Source: Rhynchopus sp. YZ270_cl-10
Lineage: Eukaryota; Euglenozoa; Diplonemea; Diplonemida; Diplonemidae
Assembly: GCA_964035575.1 (NCBI GenBank)
Contig: OZ037920.1
Span: 434,001 to 498,000 of the forward strand
DNA: 64,000 bases
Direction of reading: 5' to 3'
The position numbers and the translations under genes were made by a program. The stretch's first letter is position 1. Each line of letters begins with the position of its first letter. Of the stretch, positions 41,310-52,270 are shown in pieces. The notes under the pieces are model-generated. The model saw nothing but the letters and a program-made list of their open reading frames with translations, did not search any database and was not told where the DNA came from.

Positions 41310-42354
41310 GACTGCTCTTCTATTGATTTGAAGCTTTCCGAATGAGACTAAGGCAAATACCGATAAAAAATGCACGCAAAGTGATCAAAAACGCAATACC
41401 ACTTTTCTCAACGAAAACAATCCACATAATCGAGAAATCAGAGGTAAAAAAGAAAGGTGCTTTCAATCCGAGGTAAAATTATGGAGGGGGAAAAAAAAAA
41501 AGGCGTCTATAACTTGTATCTCAGAATGGAGAGAAAGCACTCCGGATTCGCAACAAAAAGAAGCATCCGTCCCGACGTTCCGGCGTTCAGCAGCCCAATG
41601 CAACAAAGCAACATCCATAAAAAAAAAATATTTTTTTAAAAATAGAAATCTTATCTGAGGGGCAGGTTTCATCCACCCGTGTAGAGCGAAAATAGAACTC
41701 AAAAAAAATTCGTTTTGCAGAAGACAAACACACAACATAAAAAGGGGAAAAAAAGGGGGGGAGGGTGGGAAAACAAAAGTCGTCCGAACTAACCTTTTTT
41801 TTTTAATTTTTTTTACTTTCAAAAAATATTGTAGATAAACCATGAACAACAACAAAAAAAAAAAGCTTGGAACGAACACAAAAACTGAAATGGGGGGGGG
41901 TGCTTTTTCATTTTCATCAATTTTTCATGCTAAAAAAACACACAAAATCTCCGGTGTCATAATATCACTCACCTACAATCAGTAGAGCCGCGTCTGCAGT
42001 ACTCACAGCAGCACCTCCTAGCGCGGGACACATCCATGATCTCCATAATCATTTCCATCAACCACCATAACCTTTCCTTACACATGGTGCCATTACCATG
42101 GTTGATAGCGCACAGGTCTTGATCTTCTAAGATGTTTGACCCACAGCCAACACTATGACATCATTATTACATCCACAAAAAAAGCCCTAAATCCGCTATA
42201 AAGAATCTCTGCTACTAGAACCTTCCATCATTTCCTGCCGTATAATTCTATTCTCTGGATTAAAATGGTGTTTTTTTTTATTCCTTCTTTTTTTTTTTAT
42301 ATTTTTCCCACCAAAAAATAACCACATTCCACTTTCAGACAGAAACAACTAAAA
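41310..42354. other. Spacer between the two eL41 genes
   Basis: AT-rich DNA without a supported gene. A less AT-rich part (41960-42170) has no recognised product on either strand. The spacer shows no repeat families. Confidence 0.5.
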
Positions 42355-42459
42355 ATGGGATCCGTCCCCAGACCTAACGGCATGAGGCCGAAGTGGAAGA
42401 AGAAGAGGTTGAAGAGATTGAAGCTCCGTAGGAGGAAGATGAGGCAGAGGTCCAAATAA
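42355..42459 (+). CDS. RPL41: 60S ribosomal protein eL41, copy 2
   Basis: Identical to copy 1 over all 105 coding bases and also over about 40 bp upstream, including the TTTCAG site. Identity stops at an A run upstream and three bases after the stop codon. Downstream, both copies are followed by CGATAAAAAA-type DNA. It is either a very recent duplication or a copy kept identical by gene conversion. Confidence 0.93.
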   Translation: MGSVPRPNGMRPKWKKKRLKRLKLRRRKMRQRSK

Positions 42460-42837
42460 GACCACCCTGCTTTTGAGCTGTCCGCCACATTGCCGATAAA
42501 AAAAAAAAATTAAAAGCTGCAACATCCTGAACGCACTTCATTTTTCTTTTACGACGTCATCGCCGAACTTCAGATAAATTCCCTTTGGAATTTTCCAAAG
42601 CCATCAATTTTTCCCCCCTCGATCAACCACAACGGGAAAAAGAAAAAAAAGAAAATCAAGAGCACAGGATGTATGAATCAAAAAAAAAGATACCCCCCCT
42701 TTTTTTATCCTTTCACCCCTCCTCCTCTTCTCCTCCTTTTCTCCTCCTCCCCCTTTTCATAACATAAAGGATATAAAGAATAACAAAAAAGGCGACCTAT
42801 TGTCCCTGAAGTGTAGGGAATTGTGGAAAAAAAAAAT

Positions 42838-44892
42838 ATGTCAAGTGGTGCTGTGCTGAAAGCGATACGGGGTTGCGATCGGCATAATATAGATAGCAAA
42901 AAGGTTGCGTCTGCTGTACGAGATTTGTATAGGTCCTGCGGGGATGCGTTCCCCGCGTCTTTGCGGGATGAGGTTCACCCTTGGGAGATGGTGAAGTGCG
43001 TTGAATCCCTCTCGCGAGCGACAGCTTTGACTGAACCCCGGCTTCTCGAAACCGTACAAAACGGTGCGAAACACATTCTTAACCGTTCCCATCACCACGC
43101 CGCATACCCTCAGGCAGCGCACCTTCTGCGATCATTTTCTCTTTCCTCCGTCCCCGCAAACACCCTTCTCAGAGCTCGTCTCTTCTCTCAGACCCCTCCA
43201 ACACAGATTGCCATTGCAGTGCACATCGACCTATTAATCTCTCTCCTCTCCCTAGAAGCACGACAGCTATCGCAGACGCGTTTATTGTCCCCTTTATTGC
43301 ATTATGTGGGGGAAGAGATTGGGGGTGGTGTGGTGCTGGAAGGGAGGGAAAGGGTGCGGTTAGTGTCGTTGGTGAAGGCAGCAACGTTTTTTGAGAAGAG
43401 AGTCGAGAAGGTAGGAATAAAGGGATTGCGACGGGAGTGTTTACGGCAGTTGGTTGCGAATATTGGAGTAGTATCGATGCAAGAATGTATGGGGGTCTTG
43501 GAGTGTTTAAACCTCACAGATGACCGTGCTATTATTGATATCTTCTACAAATCCGCTGCAGGCCGCATTGCGAATTGCTCATCCACCCAAAAGGCAACCT
43601 TTCTCGAAACCTCCGCTCGATTAAAACGGTCTCCTGATCCTAAGATTACTACTTCGCTTCTTTCAGACTATAAAGCTCTTATTACCTCTGACCCTGATGT
43701 TGCGGTGTCAATTCTTCATTCGTTAACGAAGAATAAGGATCCAAAGGCGCGTTCCGTTTTTTCATTGATTAGTGAAGGGGAAAGGGTGAATGTAAACGTA
43801 TTATCAGTGAAGTCGTTGGTGAATTTGATATGGTCTCAGGCTCATTTGAAGGTCAGAGATAAAGCCTTTGCTGAGCAGGTGGCGGAGCAGTTTGGAAGTC
43901 CTGGAGTGGCGATGGAAATGGTCCCAATCCAAGCAGCCAACGTACTATGGGGCTTTGCGACCCTAGGAATTAGACCAGCCTCCGCAGCGGTCATCGAAGC
44001 TGCGATTAGCACGACACAAACTGTGCGTACAATGGACCCTATTGCGGCATGCCGGATCGCGTGGGCTGCAGTAACCCTCAAACTATCGAACCGATTTTTA
44101 AAACAGTTCATTTCAATTCATATTACCAATTCCTCTACGTTGCTCACAAATGCAAACTCTTCGGATGAAATAACGATTCTATGGGCTCTGGTTAAAGCGA
44201 AGGTGGTCAAATTGGATTCAAAATTCGAGCAGATTTTGAAAAATTGTGCGTCCAAGGTTATCACGAGGAATGACCGCGATAGAACACATATTCCAAAGCT
44301 GTTGTGGGTTTATTCAACTCTACGTTGTGCAGATCGACCTACGTTGCATAGAATAGGAGGATACATAGCAAAAGGAGTAGGTGAGATGTCTGTTGATCAT
44401 ATGGCAATGAATGGGAGGGCGTTGGCCAGTATAGGTGGTTTATGGGGAAATCCGTTTTTTGCGGAGATCCTAGAGGCGACAGTGAAGGAAGGGGCAAGAT
44501 GGAGGATCAGCGCAGATGTGGCCTGCCAGCTTCTCTGGGTCACATCGAGTCTGCGAACCAACCACCCGAGAGAGCGGCTTCAACAAGCGGGAGAAATTTT
44601 AGGTCGTCACCTCCGTCCGCATCTCAAAGCACTCACAGAAGCGCAGTTGCTTGGTGCGGTGCGGTCTTTCGCACGGCTTCATGTTGCCTTGCCTCGTGGT
44701 GCCATTGACCAAACCCTCAAATTGATACCACACTGCAACCTAGAGTCTCATGCTTCGACGTTAACGGCATTAAGTACGTTGTCATGTGCAGGGCGATATG
44801 TCAATGGACTGCAGGAGATGGCATCGCAATGTGGCAATGCAGAGCAGAAAAAAAAGATTGCGATTCTTGAGGTGGTGAAGAAGTTTTCGTAG
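42838..44892 (+). CDS. OPR/HPR-like helical-repeat protein, probably mitochondrial RNA-binding
   Basis: A 684-residue single-exon protein built of repeated helix pairs. Recurrent motifs are SLVNLIWSQAHLKVRD (about 326), AANVLWGFATLGIRPAS (about 367), TILWALVKAKV, IPKLLWVYSTLRCADRP (about 486) and ACQLLWVTSSLRTNHPR (about 562). The LLWxxxxL...P pattern is that of octotricopeptide/heptatricopeptide and FASTK-like repeats, which bind organelle RNAs and help process or translate mitochondrial (or plastid) transcripts. The N-terminus is basic with few acids, compatible with an organelle-targeting sequence. No RAP domain is visible at the end. The start is the first ATG, following a strongly C/T-rich leader. 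Confidence 0.75.
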   Translation: MSSGAVLKAIRGCDRHNIDSKKVASAVRDLYRSCGDAFPASLRDEVHPWEMVKCVESLSRATALTEPRLLETVQNGAKHILNRSHHHAAYPQAAHLLRSFSLSSVPANTLLRARLFSQTPPTQIAIAVHIDLLISLLSLEARQLSQTRLLSPLLHYVGEEIGGGVVLEGRERVRLVSLVKAATFFEKRVEKVGIKGLRRECLRQLVANIGVVSMQECMGVLECLNLTDDRAIIDIFYKSAAGRIANCSSTQKATFLETSARLKRSPDPKITTSLLSDYKALITSDPDVAVSILHSLTKNKDPKARSVFSLISEGERVNVNVLSVKSLVNLIWSQAHLKVRDKAFAEQVAEQFGSPGVAMEMVPIQAANVLWGFATLGIRPASAAVIEAAISTTQTVRTMDPIAACRIAWAAVTLKLSNRFLKQFISIHITNSSTLLTNANSSDEITILWALVKAKVVKLDSKFEQILKNCASKVITRNDRDRTHIPKLLWVYSTLRCADRPTLHRIGGYIAKGVGEMSVDHMAMNGRALASIGGLWGNPFFAEILEATVKEGARWRISADVACQLLWVTSSLRTNHPRERLQQAGEILGRHLRPHLKALTEAQLLGAVRSFARLHVALPRGAIDQTLKLIPHCNLESHASTLTALSTLSCAGRYVNGLQEMASQCGNAEQKKKIAILEVVKKFS

Positions 44893-45605
44893 TGGAATTA
44901 AAGGGGGAGGGAGGGGGGGTTTTGTTGTTGCATGTGGTCATACTGAGTACAGTGGACAGTGTTCACGAGAGGGCTTTTGTATTTCAACTCTACTTTTGTT
45001 TTCCCCATTGTCTACTCCTGAGGGAGAAGGAGGAGAATAAGCTTTCAGAAGCTCTTTTCTTTTGTGCTTTCATCTGGATGGCTGTCACATTGTACAGTAG
45101 GTCAGTCAATCGGAGGTGCATAAACTACCATTTTATTCAGTAGAAGGTGACTAAACTAAACTAACCCAACTAAGCACAGAGAGGCTCAGGTTCATCTCTA
45201 AAAGTTTCTTTTGCGCAGCTGTTGCTCCGCGATAACGAATATGATAAGGTGACTAAGCAACGAGAGGCTTAGGGTTTCATCTTATAAACTTTTCTTCTTT
45301 GATTCGTGAAGATTTTCATTTTTGCGCAGAGGGGGGAGAATGTTTCACCTTACCCTAGCTCCCCAGGGCGTTGTAGCAAATTGAGTGCGAACCAAAAGGT
45401 TAAGCAAACTTAATGTGTAGCTCTGTAGGGCACAACGTGGTACACAAATTCGAACGATTTATAGAATTAACAAAAAAAAAGGAAATGGGAAAACATTTCG
45501 TCGTAGGCGCAGATGTTCAACGCTTGTCCGTTTCTCGAAATATATCAGATCCACGTGTTCCCACTTATTTTCATCCTTTTGATTCCTTTCCCATGGAAGC
45601 TGTCC
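44893..45605. other. Intergenic; hairpin repeats after the helical-repeat gene
   Basis: A family 4 hairpin (44948-44995), a family 7 unit (45063-45125) and two family 1 hairpins (45144-45200, with an internal duplication of CTAA-type DNA, and 45244-45284). Then unremarkable DNA up to the cassette. Confidence 0.6.
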
Positions 45606-47104
45606 TCACAGTTGCCGTTTCTGTGCTGAGCATGATGAGCAATACACCACACAAACAAAAGTGTGCCTGAAGGCTTCTGCCCTTTGATGTCTGCAACAAG
45701 TATTCTCGGGTCTCAACAATCTGAACAGCACAAAATCATCGAGAAGTATTTTGTGATTTTGTGGAGAAAAAAAGCACAGGTGCCACGGAAGTCCCCTTCC
45801 TCTTAGGGACAGTCTTCCACCAGTCCTCGTTGCGAGAAATTTTCTGAAGTGAATGCCGAAGGAAATGATGACAGTTTTTCATCTGGATCCAACCCCTACC
45901 CCTTTGTGGGGCTGACGATACACTGAAAATCAAAACGAGCTTTTTAACAGTCTGAACACCTTCATGAGTTCCATCGTGTGTCTGTTCTTCACAGCACACC
46001 TGACGACCCAAACCTGACGCAGCATCAAGGACCTGCCGCCCCCTTCTGGGGCTGGTGGGATAATACTGCTGCAAGACGCATCCACACCCACACACCTCAC
46101 AACCACAACCTTGCGTATGATGACCAACTGTAACACAAAACACATCGTACTGGAGCTGCTTCTGGGAGTTCCCAGATCACGTGCTGCAGAGTGACCGAGA
46201 GAACACAGTTGAGACGGCATCGTCTGACGCTTCTTGTCTTTTCCTGTTGTGGATGGGGTGTGGGTGTGGATGGGATGGGTAGGTGAGGGGAGGGAGTGGA
46301 TGAGCGAAATGCAAACAGCACAGGTGCCACGGAAGTCCCCTTCCTCTTAGGGACAGTCTTCCACCAGTCCTCGTTGCGAGACAAGGATGTTTTCTCTGGA
46401 GTGAGTGTTGATCAGCAAAAGGCGTGTCTTCATAGTCCCTCACGTGTGCCCAACTTACAGCAAATGGGCGTGAGGTCTCCCAAGGGCGCAAGAAAAGATC
46501 ACACCACATCACATCACACTCAAAATGATGACAGTTTTTCATCTGGATCCAACACCTACCCCTTTGTGGGGCTGACGATACACTGAAAATCAAAACGAGC
46601 TTTTTAACAGTCTGAACACCACCCCCACCACACACCACTTCCAAGAAAGATGATGAGAACATACTAAGCAACGTCCGTGTTTCACATGAATACTTTTATG
46701 AGTTAAACGCTTTTGTATTTTCGGGTTCCAATCTGATTCCATTCCTTTGCCGCCTTTTTTACTTCCCTCGAGACAGCACAGGTGCCACGGAAGTCCCCCT
46801 CCTCTTAGGGACAGTCTTCCACCAGTCCTCGTTGCGAGACAAGGATGTTTTTTCTGCAGTGAGTGTTGATGAACAAAAAGGCGTGTCTTCATAGTCCGAG
46901 CATGATGAGCAATACACCACACAACAAAAGTGTGCCTGAAGGCTTCTGCCCTTTGATGTCTGCAACAAGTATTCTCGGGTCTCAACAATCTGAACAGCAC
47001 AAAATCACCAGAAGTCTTTTCTTCTTTTGTGGCGAAAAGCACAGGTGCCACGGAAGTCCCCTTCCTCTTAGGGACAGTCTTCCACCAGTCCTCGTTGCGA
47101 GACA
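45606..47104 (+). promoter_or_regulatory. Modular repeat cassette upstream of the LVIVD-type gene
   Basis: The longest cassette. Order: A, B, C, D, B, C, E, B, A, B, with the last B ending 188 bp before the start codon. Apart from one extra B after E, it matches the kinase cassette module for module, so the two share a recent common source of more than 1.3 kb although the genes are unrelated. Confidence 0.6.
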
Positions 47105-47291
47105 CCGCTCTGCTCCTGCTCTTCTCGGGTTTACAGTCACCTCAACGTCACTTCACACACTACCACACTACTCTTTGCTACATTCCCTAGCCCTCCCTCC
47201 CCTCCCACCCACCCACCCACTTCCTTTACCCCACCACCCGAACAGACCTCTACCACGGTAGCGGGGCACTGCCAACACCTTACACACGACA

Positions 47292-49538
47292 ATGGCAGGG
47301 CGCTGCTGCCTCCTCGTCTTGCTCATGCTCGTGGACGTGCCTCTGTGCTCATCAAAGTTCCTTGAGACGCTCAGCACCATGCAGATCGAGGGGCACTCGC
47401 CGTACTACTATTTGAAGGTCCCACAGCAGCCTGCCGGGAGCGGGGTGATCTACGTCGCTGAACGCGAAGGGGTGCGGGTGGTTGAGGTGAGCGAGAACGG
47501 CAAGATCGACACTGAAGAGATGTTCCCTGTTGCAGGGTCGTCCTTGAAGCGCATACACCTTAAAGGGGACTATATGTACGTAGCGCAGGCGAAGTCCCTG
47601 AGCATATATGACATCACCAACATCCTCAAGCCTACCTTAGTCGGGCGTCTCAAGATGCGAGAATCAGAAGGAATCCCATACACCGTCGCAGTCAACAAAC
47701 GGCACGCCTATCTCTTCAGTGTCGGCAACGTCCATGCGTTGACCATCATCGATGTATCCGACCCAACCAAACCCTTCGCAACAAACAAAATGAACGTAAA
47801 AGGGAAAGTAATCGACGCTGTCTTTCAAGACAACGTGCTCTACGCGTTTACGCTGAACGGATATATTTTGCAGTGGGATTTTTCAAACCCGATTTTATTC
47901 AGCGACAAACCGGACTTAAAAATCACTCAACCCGCAGCAGCGGTCGCTGTGTACAAAGAGTACCTCTATGCAGCAGTTGACCACGACCTGCGGATCTACT
48001 ACACCAAGGGAGCTGAACTGGAAGATGCCTTCAGAGTCAACCTCGGGAGCCATGTGTCCGATGTGGTGTGGTACCGTGGTAGGGTATATGCCTCTACCGA
48101 CGAAGGCATCAGTGTCGTAGATGTGTCCAACCCTCGAGACGCCTTCTTAATCAAATCCCTCACCACAAACGGCAGAGCAACCAGCATCCGTGTCCTCCAC
48201 ACCTATAAAGCGCTGTTTACCGATGACTCTGGGCTGACCTGTATCAACATAAAAGAGGACGCAAAGCGGACCCCATTGCCGACAGTGCTGCCTGATGATG
48301 AGGATGATGACGTACCAGTGAAAAAGCGGAAAAAAATTGAGGATGATATTGACGAAGATGACAACAAGAAGAAGAGAAAGAGGAAGAGGCCGAGGAAACA
48401 CGAAGAAGATGAAGACAGCGAGGACGATGCGACCAACCCTCCAAAAAAACAGAAAACGTCGCCAAAAAAGCAAAAAACCGCGAAGCCTCGCAGGACAGCA
48501 GAACCTCCCTCCTCAGACGCCTCTGACTCCTCCTCCTCGGATTCCTCCTCCTCCTCCTCCTCCTCAGACTCCGACGTAGCCTCACCTCCACCCCCTAAGA
48601 AAACAAAAAAACCGGTTGTTGAGGACAGCAACAGCGACTCAGATTCCTCCTCAGATGCCTCATCTTCCTCTTCCTCTTCCACTCCTGTCAGAGCACCCAG
48701 CAAAAAGGTCAAAAAGGTAGCGGAGAGTGAAGAAAGCGACGATGAAGACGACACACCGCCCCCAAAACGGCGTAAGGTTACCCCTAGGCCTCGTCGTGAT
48801 GATGACGACGATGAAGATAGTGAAGATGCTGTGCGTTCTCAGAAGCTTAAAAAACTTAAGAAAAAGCGGGCGTTAAAGGATGCTTCTGATGATGACGACA
48901 CTTCTCCTGCTACTCCGAAAGGAAAGACCTGTGGATTCACCCTCAAACCTACCTCCAAGCTCAACCACGCCACTTTCCACGAAGGTCTCCACGCATGGAC
49001 GGACCTTCCGGAGAGCAGATTCATCGCTGTGCCTTCATGGCTGCAGGACAGTACAGTGTACGTTCCACAGAGTGGGTTGAAGGAGGGGACCCAAATTGAG
49101 GTGTCCTGTTGTGAACGGAGCTGCGACGTGTTTGTCTTTTTTGAGCATTGTGTACCGTGCTCGTCACAGAGTAATGGAGGGTTGCCTGGGATTTTGTTGT
49201 CGGGTGGGTGGGTGGCGACAACGTGTGGTCCGACGTTCAAGGTGAAGGAGGACGGTGTGTCGCATCCAACAGTGGTCTTCCGGAAGCAGCTTGCGAAAAA
49301 CGACAAGGAAACGGTCGCGATTCTCACAAAAAAACTCAAATTTGTGGGTTTTGCGACAACACCTCTCAAAGCAGAATGCCCAGACCTCACGAAACGCTCA
49401 GCCTGCAAAGCGCAAGAGCTCTGCACCTGGGATACCCAATCCTCCATCTGTGCAGCATCGCTGCCGTCTTGCGATACAACGACAGAAGAGAAAGGGAAAA
49501 ACGCTTGTTTTGGTTGTGCAGCATCAGAATTGGAATGA
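47292..49538 (+). CDS. Secreted LVIVD-type beta-propeller with charged/Ser tract and Cys-rich C-terminus
   Basis: A 748-residue single-exon protein. Residues 1-21 (MAGRCCLLVLLMLVDVPLCS) are a signal peptide. Residues about 30-310 contain LVIVD-like repeats: LSIYDITNILKPTLVGRL, LTIIDVSDPTKPF and ISVVDVSNPRDAFLIKSL, each a strand ending in xVDVSNPxxP, predicted to form a propeller. Residues about 336-540 are a low-complexity tract of Lys/Arg-rich patches, Asp/Glu runs and Ser runs. Residues 545-748 hold about 16 Cys; the end resembles small PSI/EGF-like modules (C-x-A-x-E-x-C-T-W-D). It probably acts at the surface or in the secretory route; the propeller may bind a partner, and the charged tract may bind ions or polyanions. 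The exact role is unknown. It is preceded by the shared cassette. Confidence 0.8.
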   Translation: MAGRCCLLVLLMLVDVPLCSSKFLETLSTMQIEGHSPYYYLKVPQQPAGSGVIYVAEREGVRVVEVSENGKIDTEEMFPVAGSSLKRIHLKGDYMYVAQAKSLSIYDITNILKPTLVGRLKMRESEGIPYTVAVNKRHAYLFSVGNVHALTIIDVSDPTKPFATNKMNVKGKVIDAVFQDNVLYAFTLNGYILQWDFSNPILFSDKPDLKITQPAAAVAVYKEYLYAAVDHDLRIYYTKGAELEDAFRVNLGSHVSDVVWYRGRVYASTDEGISVVDVSNPRDAFLIKSLTTNGRATSIRVLHTYKALFTDDSGLTCINIKEDAKRTPLPTVLPDDEDDDVPVKKRKKIEDDIDEDDNKKKRKRKRPRKHEEDEDSEDDATNPPKKQKTSPKKQKTAKPRRTAEPPSSDASDSSSSDSSSSSSSSDSDVASPPPPKKTKKPVVEDSNSDSDSSSDASSSSSSSTPVRAPSKKVKKVAESEESDDEDDTPPPKRRKVTPRPRRDDDDDEDSEDAVRSQKLKKLKKKRALKDASDDDDTSPATPKGKTCGFTLKPTSKLNHATFHEGLHAWTDLPESRFIAVPSWLQDSTVYVPQSGLKEGTQIEVSCCERSCDVFVFFEHCVPCSSQSNGGLPGILLSGGWVATTCGPTFKVKEDGVSHPTVVFRKQLAKNDKETVAILTKKLKFVGFATTPLKAECPDLTKRSACKAQELCTWDTQSSICAASLPSCDTTTEEKGKNACFGCAASELE

Positions 49539-49794
49539 AGAAAAAGTAGAATTCCTTTTCATCTCGGTTTGGAGAGGGGAGGGAAGGGGGGGTAGGTAGA
49601 CATGTTACGCTGGTGTACTTAATATTTTTTTTTAAATAGCTAACTAAGCATCGAGTAGCTTATGTTTCATCTTTTAAACTTTTTCTCTTTTTCTTCTTCT
49701 TCTTCCAGGCATTCCGCTAGTTTCTGGGAAATTCTAAGAAAAGGAATAAAGAAAAATGTGAAAGAATAAAAAAATCACTTGTGGTTGGGGAGGG

Positions 49795-49916
49795 TTGGTG
49801 GTTGGCTGTTTTGTGATAATTACCCCATCATAATACATAATACACATAACAATACAAGCTGTATTGTGTATTATGTATTATGGTGGGGTAATTATCACAA
49901 TACAGCCATCCACTAA
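49795..49916. mobile_element. Palindromic MITE, copy 1
   Basis: A 122-bp near-perfect inverted repeat: GGCTGTTTTGTGATAATTAC with CATAATACATAATACA and their complements. A second copy is at 58719-58832. Flanks GGGGAGGG and GGGTGGGT match at 6 of 8 bases, a weak target duplication. Confidence 0.75.
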
Positions 49917-50965
49917 GGGTGGGTTGCGTGTTGGGTGCTGGGGTGGGGCTTATATGTACGCTTTCTTTGCTTTTTTTTTTTGTTAGAAGGGGTTTGTTCG
50001 TTTATCTACCTTTTTATCTCTTTCCGTTGCAAAAAAATCCCACCCTGCTTTGTAGCTGTGTGTTTGCATGAGAGAAGCACAATTCATTAAAGGGGAGTTT
50101 TTTTCTTCAAAATAACTAATCAATGAGAATCTTCGCACTGTCTTTACTAATCTTTGTGCTAACCATCATTTCTTCTCCTTCTTCTCCTTCTTTTTTCTTT
50201 GATACATTGCTAGAATAGTGTAGGTTGCCTCAGTTGTGTTTGCCACAGTTGATACAATCTCTACTTTCCAACAAAGTTTCAGCGCGAATAGGCCGTCTGA
50301 ACCGTTTCCCCCCTTTTTACTGAAATGCGTTTGGCACGTTTTTCAACTACTCTTTTTTCATTTTTTCATTTTGGACTGCCCACATTCCATCTACGATGTG
50401 GGCAGGCCATTAGGGAGGGGAGGTTTTTTTTTTGGAAGGGCGGGGGCGGGGCACCGTTCTAAAATACGTATTAATACGTGAGGGGCGGATCACGTATTTT
50501 AGAACACTGGGGGCAGGGAGGGGGGGGGGTATTTCTGTTTATTAATGCAACGATGTCTTGAAAGCAGCTGTGGGTGTTCCTTAGAGAACGGAACGTTGCG
50601 CATATGTGTATGAAGAGCGGTGCCATCTTACAAGGCAGCTTCATAACTATTAAGATGGATGTGGACAACGAGAGAGGCACACACACACTTCATCTGACAA
50701 AGTTTTCGTTTTTTTTTCTTTCTTCTTTGTTTTTTTTGTACAGAAACGGTTAAGGTTTTGCTTCTCTAACCCCCCATCACCACTTTCCCCTCCCCCGCTA
50801 TGGCCTCCCCCATCCGATACACACCTTGGATGTCCTTAAGAAAAAAAAAAATGCCTAAACCTCATGTTTCCTTGATATAAACCTCAAAATGGACGTCTAC
50901 TACTGCATTGTGGGTGTACCTCAACTCTGTTCGCGGGAGGAATTTTTTTTTTTTTTTGTATTTCA

Positions 50966-52072
50966 CACGGTGGAGTCCGGACCTGGCGCTAAGTGTGAAG
51001 TATTATTTCACAAATTCTATAAGAAAATTTTATAAGAAAATTTTCTCTGTTTAAAAGTAGTAGCGAGAAATTTACCAAAACTAAAAATTAGTCCATTTCT
51101 CCGAAGTGACCCCACCATGTCCCGCAATTGGCTCGGAAAGTCCAAATAAGGGGAGAAAAAAGGGGGGGCGAAAGTCCAAAAAAAATAAGTCCCGTACCGT
51201 TGGTACTTCACACGAGTCTCTCGCCTCGTGAACAACGTGACCCCGTCACAGCCAGAACGCGACTCAATTGGTCAAGCGCCGAAGGAAAAGGAAGCATGCA
51301 GCATGGCGAAAGACAAAAAGTAGCGTACCGTGCGCCTGCGGCGCAAACTTGCAACCCACCCTTCCCATGACAGAGTTTGGCAGTAAAAATGAGCAATTTT
51401 AAGCGCAAATTTTAGAAATGTTGCGTACCGTGGCTTCGCCAGGAACCTGGGTGCCATGACCGCCGTTTCTTTTGTAAATGTACTGAAGTTACTGATATTT
51501 CGTGTGCCCCGTCTGCCTGGTGTAAAGATCAGTGAAGTGCCGACTCCGCAGTTGGACAACCACGGAATTCTTACATTCCGCCGGAGACCCCCAACTTGAG
51601 CTCAGGTGGGGACCCGGGCGCGCTTCGCGCGCCCGAGCTCGACTGGAAAAAAAAAAAAGGTCAAAAAAAGTTTTTTTATATGACCGGCCAGCCGGCCTTA
51701 GCGTCAGCACTCCCCCCCTTTTTTCGACCATCGCCCCACGAAATCCCAAAATCTCGAAAGTTAGCAATATCCCTGATCAGTCTCGGATGTTGCCCCTCGA
51801 ATTCGAACATTCGCAGGAGCAAGAGCCTCTCACCCCTAGTTCCGGCAGGGAGGCGCGCGCGCGAAGCGCGCGCGAAAAAATAAAATTTTCTAATGCATTA
51901 TTTCAAAATCGAAAAAAGCCATTATTTCACCCCACGTCCGGTGGAGTCTGACCAGCTTGGCCTCTGAGTCCAAACCGGACTCACCCCTGAGTCCGCCTGG
52001 CCGGACTCAGGGGTCCGTCCTTTAGTCTGGCCAAAAGGGTCCGGCCATTTTGGTCAGACTCTCTCCACCGTG
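50966..52072. mobile_element. Unclassified element with CACGGTGGAG inverted ends
   Basis: Ends CACGGTGGAGTCCGGACC and GGTCAGACTCTCTCCACCGTG-like DNA share a 10-bp inverted repeat. No target duplication is evident, so the ends are tentative. The middle (51240-51765) is related to 29155-29750 and, inverted, 26780-27175. GCGCGC-rich inverted blocks at 51618-51630 and 51851-51873 recur in the kinase-intron elements. The right end is full of GTCCGG/CCGGAC words. No protein recognised. Confidence 0.55.
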
Positions 52073-52270
52073 CAAGTTAACTTTTTGTACTGCTCCCACC
52101 CGTTGTACCAATTCAACCCAATACCTTAACGATTCATAAGCCCACCTATACCCCTCAAAAAGCGAAGTTGACTCCACACGAAACCACATTTCAAAAACTT
52201 ACCCCAGCACACAGCACTGCCCTATTCTTTACACTACCCCCCCTTTCCCCTTTAACACCCTCATTCATTG

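Larger units (their letters stand above)
49539..52270. other. Intergenic 2.7 kb; MITE, hairpins and a 1.1-kb element
   Basis: Family 1 hairpin (49634-49675), palindromic MITE (49795-49916), family 2 on the - strand (50209-50273), family 6 unit (50318-50365), inverted repeat GTTCTAAAATACGT / ACGTATTTTAGAAC (50457-50506) and an element at 50966-52072. Just before the element is a diverged family 4-like sequence (GTTCGCGGGAGG, T run, GTATTTCAC). The last 100 bp before the next gene are C/T-rich. Confidence 0.55.

Noticed and set aside
41960-42170. Minus-strand exon between the eL41 genes
   Set aside because: Cys-containing short frames and a GTGAGT word are present, but there is no recognised domain and no consistent frame.
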